From NCBI GenBank assembly GCA_943326315.2, contig CALPSU020000006.1, positions 1 through 29,079 on the forward strand: a stretch of 29,079 bases of DNA, written 5' to 3'. Under the pieces are notes generated by a model. That model saw nothing but the letters and a program-made list of their open reading frames with translations. It searched no databases and was not told where the DNA came from. Below are positions 17,152 through 25,852 of this stretch, piece by piece; position 1 is the stretch's first letter, and each line of letters begins with the position of its first letter. Source of the DNA: Chryseobacterium gleum (GTDB lineage: Bacteria > Bacteroidota > Bacteroidia > Flavobacteriales_D > Crocinitomicaceae). The position numbers and the translations under genes are program-made.

Positions 17152-18329
17152 TAATTTATCGAGCTTATAATTAGAGTTGAATTGTTACCCCCAAATCCAA
17201 AAGAATTGGATAAAACATGTTTCACTTTTTGATTTTCTTCAAAAGTTGTTTGAGGTAACAATCCCGTTTCAATAATTGGTGTAGAAAAATTCAAATTCGG
17301 TAACAATACACTTTTTCTCAAAGCAAAAATAGCAAAAACAGCTTCTATACCACCTGAAGCAGCTAATGTATGACCTGTATATCCTTTCGTTGAACTAAAA
17401 GCTGGTACTTTTCCTTCAAATACTTTTAAAAATGCCGTTGATTCCGACACATCATTGTTGGGAGTTGAAGTTCCGTGTGCGTTCACATAATCAATTTCAG
17501 AAGGATCTAATTTAGCCATTTTTAATGCTTTTGTCATCGATAAAATAGCCCCAGTACCTTCTGGAGATGAAGCTGTTTGATGGTATGCATCGGATGAATT
17601 ATTCCAACCTGATAAAATGGCTAAAGGTTCTTTTTTAGTAATTTTCAATGATCTTTCTGATTCAATCACTAAATAACCTGCCCCTTCTCCTAAATTTAAA
17701 CCATTTCTGTTTTCATCAAATGGTTTACACCATTCTTCATCAAAAATCATTAAGGATCTAAACCCTTTGAAAGTAAAATTTGTTAAACTATCCGTACCTC
17801 CTACTATAACTCTATCGAGCATATTATTTTGAATCATCCTTGCTCCCTGCATTATTGCATTTGCTGCAGAAGAACATGCCGTTGAAATAGTATTTAAAAA
17901 ACAATTCTCCAGGCCTAATTCGTTGGCAATTTCTTCCGTTGTAGTTCCGCTAGCATGATGTTTAAAATCATCTATATTCAGATTTCCATTTTTAAATTCT
18001 GCATATGCTTTTTCGCTAATATCCATTCCTCCAACGGAAGTTCCAGAAATTAATCCTGTTCTAATTTCCGGTGTTAAAACATGCCCTTGAAAAGCTTCTT
18101 TAGAGGCAATCATACCTAAAATTGAAGTCCTAGAACCCTCTGTAGAAAGTTTAAACATACTGGATAATTCTTCATTCGTTTTGTGAATTTTCCCAACTTT
18201 ATACTCGTTGAATATACTATTTTCACAAATTGAAATTCCAGATTTTAATTTTTTCAATGATTCAAAATTCTCTTCAGAATTCAAACCTATTGAAGAAATT
18301 ACACCATATCCAGTAATGTAAATACGCAT
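17151..18329 (-). CDS. Beta-ketoacyl-ACP synthase with intact Cys-His-His site
   Basis: 392 residues, full-length condensing enzyme. The catalytic triad is visible as NTISTACSSAANAIM (Cys152), VNAHGTSTPNND (His285) and STKGYTGHTLAASG (His320). It would perform decarboxylative Claisen condensation of a malonyl-ACP with the growing polyene-ACP. It lies 2 bp after an ACP gene and overlaps the CLF-like gene, forming an ACP-KS-CLF triad. The ketosynthase at 26906 is a clear paralogue: both share the CKPFD and GLNLGEGAGYL blocks and the GYTGHTLAASG / SYTGHTLAASG block, and sit in the same gene order. Confidence 0.93.
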   Translation of the reverse strand: MRIYITGYGVISSIGLNSEENFESLKKLKSGISICENSIFNEYKVGKIHKTNEELSSMFKLSTEGSRTSILGMIASKEAFQGHVLTPEIRTGLISGTSVGGMDISEKAYAEFKNGNLNIDDFKHHASGTTTEEIANELGLENCFLNTISTACSSAANAIMQGARMIQNNMLDRVIVGGTDSLTNFTFKGFRSLMIFDEEWCKPFDENRNGLNLGEGAGYLVIESERSLKITKKEPLAILSGWNNSSDAYHQTASSPEGTGAILSMTKALKMAKLDPSEIDYVNAHGTSTPNNDVSESTAFLKVFEGKVPAFSSTKGYTGHTLAASGGIEAVFAIFALRKSVLLPNLNFSTPIIETGLLPQTTFEENQKVKHVLSNSFGFGGNNSTLIISSIN

Positions 18330-18331
18330 GT

Positions 18332-18586
18332 TTAATTTTTATTTTTTTCGATAAATTCTGCTAATGAATTTATCGTTTGAAAAATGTCTTTTCCTTCACT
18401 CGGATCTTTAATTTTCAATCCGTATTTTTGCTCTAACAACACAATAAATTCCAATGCATCTATTGAATCTAACCCTAATTTATCTCCAAATAAAGGCTCA
18501 TCATTTTCAATATCCGCAACGGTTAAATCTTCTAAGTTTAATTGCTCAATAATTTGCGCTTTCAATTGTTCTCTTAATTCACTCAT
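18332..18586 (-). CDS. Acyl carrier protein
   Basis: 84 residues with the four-helix ACP pattern and the phosphopantetheine site GLDSIDALEF (Ser41). The acidic helix 2 and the SLAEFIEKN end are typical. It is placed 4 bp after the ketosynthase-like fragment gene and 2 bp before a ketosynthase, so it most likely carries polyene intermediates for that KS-CLF pair. It closely resembles the third ACP (28105), sharing DSID rather than the DSLD of the one at 21971. Confidence 0.93.
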   Translation of the reverse strand: MSELREQLKAQIIEQLNLEDLTVADIENDEPLFGDKLGLDSIDALEFIVLLEQKYGLKIKDPSEGKDIFQTINSLAEFIEKNKN

Positions 18587-18590
18587 CCTT

Positions 18591-19181
18591 TTAAGCTTTT
18601 AACTGTTTTTCAAATTTTTCTAAGGTTAGATTTTCATCCCCTTTCTCAACAAAAAATAAAATTGCTTCTTCTTTGCCTTCCTTACTTTCAATCCATCCAC
18701 ACAAACATGCTTTTGCACCTTTGTAAAAATAGAAGTTTATCTGCTCTTTAAAAAATTCAAGGTCAAATTCTTCTTGAATAAAAAACACATTTTCTCCATA
18801 CCATTTTTTAAAGATGGCGATTTCACCTGTCAATATATTAGGTAATGTATATACAAAATCACTCGGACTAATTGTATTTAATTTTTTGTAATTCGTAAAG
18901 TGTTTGTTGTCAGAAAAATAACTAGATGACTTATTCGCAAAAATAAGCGCAACTTCTTCTTCATTGAAATGATTTAAATCATATTCATTTTCAATCACTT
19001 TCAACCCGCACATTGCCATTTTAGCCAAAGCATCCATTTTGTGAAACTTTGAATATTCTAAAGATAAAGATTGATAAATATATTTTTTCCAATCGTATTC
19101 AATTGCAGGTATTGAAAGTATTTCTTTCGAATTAACAGTTATGCCTTTCGGATGAATATGACAAGCTACTTTTAAATTCAT
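18591..19181 (-). CDS. Ketosynthase-like fragment protein without active-site residues
   Basis: 196 residues, beginning MNLKVACHIHPKGITVNS. The blocks KFHKMDALAKMAMCGLKVI, ALIFANKSSSYFSD and FVYTLPNILTGEIAIFKKWY follow the N-terminal half of thiolase-fold ketosynthases, but no nucleophilic Cys motif and no C-terminal half with the two His are present. I recall similar short proteins annotated as 3-oxoacyl-ACP synthase in Bacteroidota pigment loci. It is not an obvious broken gene: it has its own start and stop, 2-4 bp from its neighbours in the operon. A structural or chain-length role next to the flanking ketosynthases is inference. Confidence 0.65.
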   Translation of the reverse strand: MNLKVACHIHPKGITVNSKEILSIPAIEYDWKKYIYQSLSLEYSKFHKMDALAKMAMCGLKVIENEYDLNHFNEEEVALIFANKSSSYFSDNKHFTNYKKLNTISPSDFVYTLPNILTGEIAIFKKWYGENVFFIQEEFDLEFFKEQINFYFYKGAKACLCGWIESKEGKEEAILFFVEKGDENLTLEKFEKQLKA

Positions 19182-19183
19182 CC

Positions 19184-20266
19184 TTATTCTTTAATTAATA
19201 GTAATGAAGCATTTCCTCCCCCAAATCCTGAGGCAGTTTTTAAAACTGTATTAACTTCAGTTTTAAAATTTTTAGTAAGCAATTTCATTTCTTTTGACGT
19301 TCCAACTTCACTGAATCCATAACTTTTAAAAAGTATACTATTTTCCATGGATAACAAACAAACTATAACTTCGATTACACCTGCTGCCCCTAATGTATGA
19401 CCAAAATAACCTTTTAAACTATTTAATGGCGTGTTTTGAAGTGCTGTTCTTTCAAAAGCTATACTTTCCATTTCATCGTTATAAATTGTTCCCGTTCCGT
19501 GTGCAGAAACAAAATCAATTTGCTCAACCTTAACGTTAGATCTCTCTAAGGTTTTTTGAATGGAACGAACTAATCCTTCACCAGTTCTCGAAGGACCAGA
19601 AATGTGGTTCGCATCATTGGATGAAGAACCGTTTAAATATTTTGCGTGAAATTGACTATTTACTTTTTTATTAGATAAAATCACAATAGCAACTCCTTCT
19701 CCTAATGCAATACCTTTTCTATCTTTATCATAGGGTTTTACAGGGTCATCACTCAAAGCAAATAAGGATTGAAAACCATAAACAACAAAGTCAGAAACAA
19801 CATCAATTCCTATTACAATAACAGTTTCAAATTTTTCAAAATGTATATAATCTGCTGCAGTATTAATAGCGATAACGCCAGAAATACATGCGTTGGAAAC
19901 GATTATCGGACTATTAAATAAACCTAGTTCTTGATTTAAAATTTGAATTGTACTCGAAAAAGTATCCTTTGGAAATACGTCAATATCACCTTTTGTAGTG
20001 CTAACCAAAACCAAAGTTTTAGGCGATTGAATAATATCTTTTGAAATCGTTGAGATTAGCTCTTCGCAACCTTTTTTGAGGAGGGTTGAATACCTGTTTT
20101 CCTTTATTTCTTCTATCTTGGCTAATTGCCAAGTTTCTTTGTTGAAGCCACATTCATAGTGAGCTTTTACACCTGTTTTATCAGCTAACAAACCTTGATA
20201 ATTCTCAGTTACTGAATTACCTAATGGAGTAATCAAACTTCCGTATGTAATGAAAACATCGTTCAT
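19184..20266 (-). CDS. Beta-ketoacyl-ACP synthase (360 residues)
   Basis: A condensing enzyme with SNACISG (Cys127), VSAHGTGT (His256) and LKGYFGHTLGAAG (His290), so the Cys-His-His site is complete. The ATG at 20266 is preferred because it forms a 4-bp ATGA overlap with the stop of the thioesterase gene and matches the usual MNDVFIT start; an upstream ATG at 20296 would add ten residues and overlap more. It is shorter and more divergent than the other three ketosynthases here (N-terminal half compact, NACISG in place of ACSS). It may take a distinct step such as early elongation or starter extension; that is inference. Confidence 0.88.
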   Translation of the reverse strand: MNDVFITYGSLITPLGNSVTENYQGLLADKTGVKAHYECGFNKETWQLAKIEEIKENRYSTLLKKGCEELISTISKDIIQSPKTLVLVSTTKGDIDVFPKDTFSSTIQILNQELGLFNSPIIVSNACISGVIAINTAADYIHFEKFETVIVIGIDVVSDFVVYGFQSLFALSDDPVKPYDKDRKGIALGEGVAIVILSNKKVNSQFHAKYLNGSSSNDANHISGPSRTGEGLVRSIQKTLERSNVKVEQIDFVSAHGTGTIYNDEMESIAFERTALQNTPLNSLKGYFGHTLGAAGVIEVIVCLLSMENSILFKSYGFSEVGTSKEMKLLTKNFKTEVNTVLKTASGFGGGNASLLLIKE

Positions 20267-20691
20267 ACAATATTCCAGTTTTGATTTTTTTCCCATGTTT
20301 CATAAAAATCGGGCTTATTTAACATTAGAGTTCTTTCTTTTGCATCCATAAAAACTTGCGTCGTTTGTCCTACAGCGGCTATTTGATTTGTTGTTGTATT
20401 TATTACTTTATAATCAAATATAATTTTAGCAGCTGCACAAAACGTGAGAGTAATAATCACTTGAACTTCATGTCCATAATCAACAACTGATTTATGATTA
20501 ATTTCTGATTTTACGATTGGTGTGAAAAATCCATTTCTATAAACATCTAAATATTCCATTCCGTAAATGGCTCCAAAATGTTCGCGCGCATCTTCAAAAA
20601 ACTTCAAATAATTTCCGTGCCAAACTACACCCATTGCATCTGTCTCACTAAACCTTACTTTTAAATTAATATCTGCGCTTAATATTTTCAT
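20263..20691 (-). CDS. Acyl-CoA/ACP thioesterase, 4HBT (YbgC) type
   Basis: A hot-dog protein with the 4-hydroxybenzoyl-CoA thioesterase signature VRFSETDAMGVVWHGNYLKFF, including the catalytic-type Asp18 and Tyr/Glu positions of YbgC-like enzymes. It would hydrolyse an acyl thioester, most likely releasing or proof-reading polyene-ACP, as ApeK does in aryl-polyene loci. I chose ATG 20691 (143 codons with stop) because it makes an ATGA overlap with the preceding dehydratase gene; an ATG at 20715 would add eight residues. It is coupled by overlaps on both sides, so translational coupling is likely. Confidence 0.87.
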   Translation of the reverse strand: MKILSADINLKVRFSETDAMGVVWHGNYLKFFEDAREHFGAIYGMEYLDVYRNGFFTPIVKSEINHKSVVDYGHEVQVIITLTFCAAAKIIFDYKVINTTTNQIAAVGQTTQVFMDAKERTLMLNKPDFYETWEKNQNWNIV

Positions 20692-21116
20692 GCCAATACT
20701 ATTTTCATTTGACATTCTAATAATTTCTCTCCATTAGAAATACATGTACCTTGAATTAAATGAATGTTTTCAAATGTATTTAAAATACTAACCGAAGTTT
20801 CAATTTTATCATTCAAGGCTGCATAATTAAAGTTTGTCAATTTTGTAATTGCTCCAATAAAACCTAAACGAGGTTCAGCATCTGCTATTAAACTATTAAT
20901 ATATCCAAATCCAGCAGCGCAAGTTTGCGCAACATTTTCAACTAAAGAAGACTCTGACAAAACACCATTTTCTAGAAATAAATTTGTGGACGCGATAATA
21001 AATTCACTCTTAAAACCGAATTCTGAAGCATCAACAAGTGAGTCAATCATTATAAATGGCTCTCGTTGAGGAATATAATTTTTAATATTTTCTTTATTAA
21101 CCTTCATAGTAATCAT
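20688..21116 (-). CDS. Hot-dog dehydratase-like protein lacking the catalytic His (ApeP-like)
   Basis: 142 residues of FabZ-like fold: YIPQREPFIMIDSLVDAS at the start, and LFLENGVLSESSLVENVAQT across the active-site helix. When aligned with FabZ the catalytic Glu is kept (Glu60), but the position of the catalytic His is Leu46. This is the pattern of the second dehydratase of aryl-polyene loci, which is thought to work together with an intact one, here 14497. Start may be at 21116 or 21107 (MKVNKEN); both overlap the acyltransferase gene. It ends in an ATGA overlap with the thioesterase. Confidence 0.82.
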   Translation of the reverse strand: MITMKVNKENIKNYIPQREPFIMIDSLVDASEFGFKSEFIIASTNLFLENGVLSESSLVENVAQTCAAGFGYINSLIADAEPRLGFIGAITKLTNFNYAALNDKIETSVSILNTFENIHLIQGTCISNGEKLLECQMKIVLA

Positions 21117-21969
21117 AAAAATTAAACCATTGTGTGGGCGATTCTTTTACTTTTTGTTCTAAACAAGTAACATACTTTTGCGCTATTTCAAGTTCAGAAT
21201 CTGATGCATAAATTGGGTCAGTTGCGCTTAATCTATAATGTTTACTAGTTTTTTTTACTGCAAAAACAAAAGTAACCGGAACTTTAAATTTATGAGCAAG
21301 AATAAATGGACCTGCTGGAAATTTAGCCCTTCCATTTAAAAAATTAAGTTCTAAGCTTTTTGACAAACCATTTAATCTATCACCATGTATTGCAATAAAT
21401 TCCTTTCGTTTTAAAGCTTGGTGCATTAATATCAAATGTGAGAAATCATCTTTAATTGGAATTATGCTAAATTTAGGCCCTCCAGTTTGAAGCTGAAGAT
21501 AGGATTTAATTTTCTCCACCTCTTCATCCAACATTAATACATTAATTTTAGGAGTAATACGCTCTCTTAAAAGATTTCCTGCATTTTCCCAGTTTCCAAG
21601 ATGACCAGAAATAAGAATTCCTCCTTTATTTTCATGCATCATTTTTATAAGTGCTTGTTCGTTCTCAAAATCAAACGTATAAGAACCTGATTTACTAGAG
21701 GACAATGAAATTCTATCAATTAAAGTTTGTCCAAATTTATAAAATCCAATAAAAGTTAATTTGTATGATTTCCATTTCGATATTCCAAATCCTGTTTGGT
21801 AAAAATTAACCAGACCATTCCTTTGTTTTTTCGCGAAAAGTACAAAATAGGATGCAACCCAAAAACAAAAAAAATAGGAAACCTTTACACCTAAAGTATT
21901 AATACAGAATATAAAAAATTTATAACCTAATAAAGAACCCTTAGTCTTTCCATCCCATTTTTCACTCAT
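21097..21969 (-). CDS. LpxL/HtrB-family lysophospholipid acyltransferase
   Basis: 290 residues with an N-terminal hydrophobic anchor (~15-48) and the H-x4-E motif ISGHLGNWENAG (His123, Glu128), followed by an IHGDR block and a C-terminal FNFYDYYEG. Such enzymes transfer an acyl chain from ACP to a lipid or glycolipid at the inner membrane. Within this operon the donor is probably polyene-ACP, so the enzyme may attach the pigment to a lipid headgroup. It follows an ACP gene by 1 bp and overlaps the dehydratase gene. Lipid A acylation is the alternative, but the gene neighbourhood favours pigment lipidation. Confidence 0.88.
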   Translation of the reverse strand: MSEKWDGKTKGSLLGYKFFIFCINTLGVKVSYFFCFWVASYFVLFAKKQRNGLVNFYQTGFGISKWKSYKLTFIGFYKFGQTLIDRISLSSSKSGSYTFDFENEQALIKMMHENKGGILISGHLGNWENAGNLLRERITPKINVLMLDEEVEKIKSYLQLQTGGPKFSIIPIKDDFSHLILMHQALKRKEFIAIHGDRLNGLSKSLELNFLNGRAKFPAGPFILAHKFKVPVTFVFAVKKTSKHYRLSATDPIYASDSELEIAQKYVTCLEQKVKESPTQWFNFYDYYEG

Positions 21970-21970
21970 T

Positions 21971-22225
21971 TTACTCTGCTAATTCAGCCAATTTTTGCTC
22001 CACTAAATTGTAAAAGTCTTCAAATGTAACAACTTCTTTAAAATCATCAGCTGTTGGTTTGAATCCGAAGTTTTCTTCAATAACTACTACTAGATCTACA
22101 TAATCTAAACTATCTAATTCTAAGGTTGTTTGAAGATTGTTATCAGGTAAAATTATTCCTTTTTCAACTTCAAACTCTTCGGATAAAAATCGTTGAGTAG
22201 TCTCAATAATCTGTTCTCTTTTCAT
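21971..22225 (-). CDS. Acyl carrier protein
   Basis: 84 residues with the phosphopantetheine site LELDSLDYVDLVVVIEE (Ser39) and typical acidic helices. It is 4 bp after a FabF-like ketosynthase gene and 1 bp before the acyltransferase gene, so it may be the carrier that presents the finished chain for transfer. Its DSLD motif and sequence differ from the two DSID-type ACPs of the cluster, suggesting a separate role. Confidence 0.93.
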   Translation of the reverse strand: MKREQIIETTQRFLSEEFEVEKGIILPDNNLQTTLELDSLDYVDLVVVIEENFGFKPTADDFKEVVTFEDFYNLVEQKLAELAE

Positions 22226-22229
22226 TGCT

Positions 22230-23453
22230 TTATTTTATAAACTTTTTAACAATCAAGGATGAATTTGTTCCTCCAAACCCAAATGAATTCGACAAGAAAC
22301 AATCAATTTTTTGCTCTTTTCTTTCAGCAATAATATTTATTTTTTTAGAATCCTCATCTGGATTTTCAAAATTAATATTTGGTGCAATAAAATCATTTTC
22401 CATCATCAATAAAGAGTATGCTATTTCACTTGCTCCAGCCATCCAACATTCATGACCTGTCATACTTTTTGTAGAGCTTACAGGAGTTTTACTACCGAAA
22501 ATACCATGTATTGCTTGAGCTTCCATAGAATCTCCAACTGGAGTTGAAGTTGCATGAGCATTTACATAATCAACCACTTTAGGATCAATATTTGCTTGCT
22601 TAATAGCCATATTCAACGATCTGAATTGTCCGTCAAAATTGGGATTTGAAATGTGATCACCATTGGATGAAAAACCATATCCTATAACCTCACCTAATAT
22701 TTTAGCTCCTCTTTTCTGAGCTGATTCTAAAGATTCAAGAATTATCGTTGCAGCACCTCCAGAAGGAACTAATCCATCTCTATTTTTATCAAATGGGCGA
22801 GATGCTTTTGCAGGATTATCCTGTTGAATTGAAAATGCTCCCAATCCATCAAAGCTTCCCATTGCATACAAATTAATTTCCTGCGCTCCTCCACAAATAA
22901 CCCTTTCCTGAAGACCTTGTTTAATTAACAAATAACCCATTCCTATAGAATGTGAACCTGACGCGCATGCTGCACTTAATGTTAAATTGATACCTTTCAA
23001 CTTGTAAATTGTAGAAAGATTCATGTTTACAGTACAGTTCATGTTTTGAAAAATATCTCCACTACCAACTAAAGTTGTATCCTTTTTTTCTCTTACTCGA
23101 TCTATTGTTTGAATAACAGCACCAGCAGTACTATCGTTTCCGAAAATAATTCCTGTTTCATTTTTTTCTAAGAAATCAACGTCTAAATTTGCTTGCGATA
23201 ACGCTTCCCTTGTAGACATATATGCAAACATTGCAGGTTGATGCATTCCAATCCTTTCCCTTCTTGACAAGAACGGTTTTAGATCTGGATCTTTAACCAT
23301 ACCAGTTAAACAAGATCTATATCCAAATTCTTTTCTTGGCTCATCGTAAATAATTCCGCTTTTACCGTAAGTTAAAGAATCTAGTACCTCATCCTTGTTT
23401 TCACCAATACATGAATAAATACCAACACCAGTTATAACAACTCTATTTTGCAT
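22230..23453 (-). CDS. FabF/FabB-like beta-ketoacyl-ACP synthase
   Basis: 407 residues, the ketosynthase in this cluster that is closest to the fatty-acid type. Active-site blocks are LSAACASGSHSIG (Cys163), VNAHATSTPVGD (His300) and KSMTGHECWMAGASE (His334). It has the normal N-terminal VVITGVGIYS and a FGGTNSSLIVKKF end. It lies 2 bp after the ketoreductase and 4 bp before an ACP gene, so the FabG-KS-ACP run is a compact elongation unit. It is likely to act in extending the aryl-polyene chain; use in ordinary fatty-acid synthesis is the alternative but less likely given the operon. Confidence 0.93.
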   Translation of the reverse strand: MQNRVVITGVGIYSCIGENKDEVLDSLTYGKSGIIYDEPRKEFGYRSCLTGMVKDPDLKPFLSRRERIGMHQPAMFAYMSTREALSQANLDVDFLEKNETGIIFGNDSTAGAVIQTIDRVREKKDTTLVGSGDIFQNMNCTVNMNLSTIYKLKGINLTLSAACASGSHSIGMGYLLIKQGLQERVICGGAQEINLYAMGSFDGLGAFSIQQDNPAKASRPFDKNRDGLVPSGGAATIILESLESAQKRGAKILGEVIGYGFSSNGDHISNPNFDGQFRSLNMAIKQANIDPKVVDYVNAHATSTPVGDSMEAQAIHGIFGSKTPVSSTKSMTGHECWMAGASEIAYSLLMMENDFIAPNINFENPDEDSKKINIIAERKEQKIDCFLSNSFGFGGTNSSLIVKKFIK

Positions 23454-23455
23454 TA

Positions 23456-24187
23456 TTAAGAATAAATACCCCCATTAATATTAATAATTTCTCCTGTTAT
23501 ATATGCCGCTTTATCAGAAGCCAAAAAGCTCACTAAGTGTGCTACTTCTTCGGGTTTACCAAAACGATTTGCAGGAACAAATTTCTTTAATTCATCTTCG
23601 TTCAAATCACTTGTCATGTCTGAAGAAACAAATCCTGGTGCTACTGCATTTACTGTTATTTTTCTTTTTGCAACTTCTTGTGATAATGATTTTGTTGTAG
23701 CAATCATTGCTCCTTTGGCTGCAGAATAATTCGTTTGACCTGGAACACCTTTCATACCAGATAATGAAGCAATATTAATTATTCTTCCATATCTGTTTCT
23801 GATCATTTTCTCAATTACAGCTTTAGTGCAGTTATACATTCCTTTTACAGAAATATTCATCACACTATCCCAATCTTCTTCTGTGACCCAAGGAAATAAA
23901 TTGTCTTTTGTAATACCAGCATTATTAACTAATACTGTAATCTCTTTTTCCGGATTTGCTGTTCTCCATGTTGAAATACTAGCATTAACTTCTTCGGATT
24001 TTTCAACTTTAAAAGGTAATAATTCTCCATCTCCTCCATCTTCACGGATTAATCTCAGAGTTTCTTCTGCTGCAGTGGTATTAGATGCAAAATTTATTAG
24101 AATAAATAGTTTTTCATCCTTTGCTAATTGAACAGCAATAGCTCTCCCAATACCTCTGGAAGCACCTGTTACAAGTGCACATTTCAT
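23456..24187 (-). CDS. fabG: 3-oxoacyl-ACP reductase (FabG-like short-chain dehydrogenase)
   Basis: 243 residues, classical SDR. It shows the dinucleotide motif TGASRGIG, NNAG, the catalytic set Asn111, Ser141, Tyr154 and Lys158 (NYSAAKGA), and the C-terminal YITGEIININGG. It would reduce the 3-keto group of the growing chain using NADPH; with dehydration and no enoyl reduction this yields the conjugated polyene. It overlaps the ammonia-lyase by 4 bp (ATGA). It is a pathway-specific copy by context (ApeQ-like), so the symbol denotes the family and not the housekeeping gene. Confidence 0.93.
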   Translation of the reverse strand: MKCALVTGASRGIGRAIAVQLAKDEKLFILINFASNTTAAEETLRLIREDGGDGELLPFKVEKSEEVNASISTWRTANPEKEITVLVNNAGITKDNLFPWVTEEDWDSVMNISVKGMYNCTKAVIEKMIRNRYGRIINIASLSGMKGVPGQTNYSAAKGAMIATTKSLSQEVAKRKITVNAVAPGFVSSDMTSDLNEDELKKFVPANRFGKPEEVAHLVSFLASDKAAYITGEIININGGIYS

Positions 24188-25713
24188 AATTCTATTCTTT
24201 TTGTTTTTAAAACAGCAATAACTTTCTTTATGTTTTCAAATTGAGGTTTATCTTCCTCAACCATAGCAACAACACTTCGGATCAAATTAAACGTTTCTTT
24301 TGTTTTAGAAGAAAGTTTATCTTTTTGATCTTCTTCTAATAAATCAATCGCTTGGCAAACAGCAATCATGTGAATTGCCATCACTTGGAAACAGTTATCA
24401 ATTACTTTTTTAGTAATCAAAGCACTATTTGTTCCCATACTTACGATATCTTGATTATCATTGTTATTTGGAATACTATGAACATACATCGGATTCGACA
24501 ACATCTGATTTTCTGCTGTTGTTGAAGTGGCAGTAAATTGCATTCCTTGAATACCGAAATTAAAACCTAACGTTCTAGCATTTAAAAATGCAGGAAACTG
24601 TTCATTCAATTTGGGATTTAATAAGAAATTTAATTGTCTTTCTGCAAGCATGGATAATTTAGTCATCACAACTTTCAACTTATCCATTTCTAGTGAAACA
24701 TAATCTCCATGGAAATTACCTCCATGGAAAACATTTTGATTTTCTATACTAACTATTGGATTGTCATTTGTTGAATTCAACTCATTTTCAATCACTTCTT
24801 TAGAATATTCTATTGTATCGATGATTGGACCTAAAACTTGGGGAACACATCTAATTGAATAATATTCTTGAATTTTCTTTTCGAATTTTGTAGAATCAAT
24901 AGCTCCAATATCGTTATATAATTCATCTCTAGTTTTAATCAACTTGCTATCTGAAAGAAAACTTCTCATTTTCTCTGCAATTTTAAGTTGACCTTTATGA
25001 CGTTTTACGTTGTTTAATTCAAAAGAGAATGAGTCGTCATATGCTTCTACAATTTCATTGATTATGGAAGAACTAATAATAGACCAATTCATTAATTTCT
25101 CCGCATAAACAAGATTAACTGCGCCAATACCTGTCATGCAAGAAGTTCCGTTCATCAAACCCAAACCATCTCTTAATTTTAATTTAAGAGGTTCAATATT
25201 TAACTCTTTTAATACTTCTAATGTTGGCCTTCTTTTTCCTTCAAAAGAAACAAAACCTTCGCCAATTAAATTCAATGATAAATGAGCCAATTGAACTAAA
25301 TCGCCGCTTGCTCCTACGCCACCATGTTCGTATATTTCAGGAACAATTTTATTATTTAAAAATTCAACTAATTTTTCTACTACCGAAAAGCTTATTCCAG
25401 AATTAGCCTGTAAAAAATTATTAATACGAGCTACAATAACTGCGCGTGCATATTCCTCTTCAAGAGGCAAACCTAATCCAGAAGAATGGCTACGAATTAA
25501 ATTATATTGTAATTGATTTAGTTTATCGTCATCTATTTTAAATTGAGCCATAGGCCCAAATCCTGTATTTATACCGTAGATAATTTTCTCTTTAGAAAAT
25601 TGATTTAAGAAATTAAATGATTTATCTAAATCAGATTTAACATCATGGTCTATAGTAAATTCTTTATAGCCTAACGAATATTCTGCTATTTTTTCCAAAT
25701 TCATTTCGTTCAT
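24184..25713 (-). CDS. Tyrosine ammonia-lyase of the flexirubin type (HAL/PAL family)
   Basis: 509 residues. The MIO cofactor triad is Ala135-Ser136-Gly137 in GGVGASGDLVQLAHL; YGINTGFGPM (Tyr46), SHSSG (Ser75-His76) and the NDNPI and SIPNNNDNQDIVSMGTNSA blocks complete the family pattern. The sequence closely follows what I recall of the biochemically studied tyrosine ammonia-lyase of Flavobacterium johnsoniae, and the pigment context agrees. It should turn tyrosine into 4-coumarate plus ammonia, supplying the aryl starter unit. No hutU/hutI/hutG genes are near, which argues against histidine degradation. It is the first gene after a 139-bp gap, with a promoter candidate. A second ATG at 25704 could be the start. 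Selectivity between Tyr and His cannot be proven by eye. Confidence 0.9.
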   Translation of the reverse strand: MNEMNLEKIAEYSLGYKEFTIDHDVKSDLDKSFNFLNQFSKEKIIYGINTGFGPMAQFKIDDDKLNQLQYNLIRSHSSGLGLPLEEEYARAVIVARINNFLQANSGISFSVVEKLVEFLNNKIVPEIYEHGGVGASGDLVQLAHLSLNLIGEGFVSFEGKRRPTLEVLKELNIEPLKLKLRDGLGLMNGTSCMTGIGAVNLVYAEKLMNWSIISSSIINEIVEAYDDSFSFELNNVKRHKGQLKIAEKMRSFLSDSKLIKTRDELYNDIGAIDSTKFEKKIQEYYSIRCVPQVLGPIIDTIEYSKEVIENELNSTNDNPIVSIENQNVFHGGNFHGDYVSLEMDKLKVVMTKLSMLAERQLNFLLNPKLNEQFPAFLNARTLGFNFGIQGMQFTATSTTAENQMLSNPMYVHSIPNNNDNQDIVSMGTNSALITKKVIDNCFQVMAIHMIAVCQAIDLLEEDQKDKLSSKTKETFNLIRSVVAMVEEDKPQFENIKKVIAVLKTKRIEL

Positions 25714-25753
25714 TGCTGGTATAAAGCGAATTATTGATTAAAGTCATAAAACG

Positions 25754-25761
25754 CAAAATTA
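25754..25761 (-). promoter_or_regulatory. Candidate -7 promoter box for the ammonia-lyase operon
   Basis: On the minus strand this reads TAATTTTG, a full match to TAnnTTTG, 40 bp upstream of the ammonia-lyase start codon. It is inside the only long gap (25714-25852, 139 bp) of the whole pigment cluster, which makes an internal promoter plausible. A clear -33 box is not seen. Confidence 0.5.
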
Positions 25762-25852
25762 CATAATATTATTTTAATATTGAATAAAAGGAACAGAATG
25801 CAACGATATTGTTTAACCCAAAAGTTGTATTTAAAGTTTGAATTTGGATTCT

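Noticed and set aside
24184..25713. Histidine ammonia-lyase of histidine degradation (hutH)
   Set aside because: No other hut gene is nearby, the gene overlaps a polyene ketoreductase gene, and the sequence follows the flavobacterial tyrosine ammonia-lyase.
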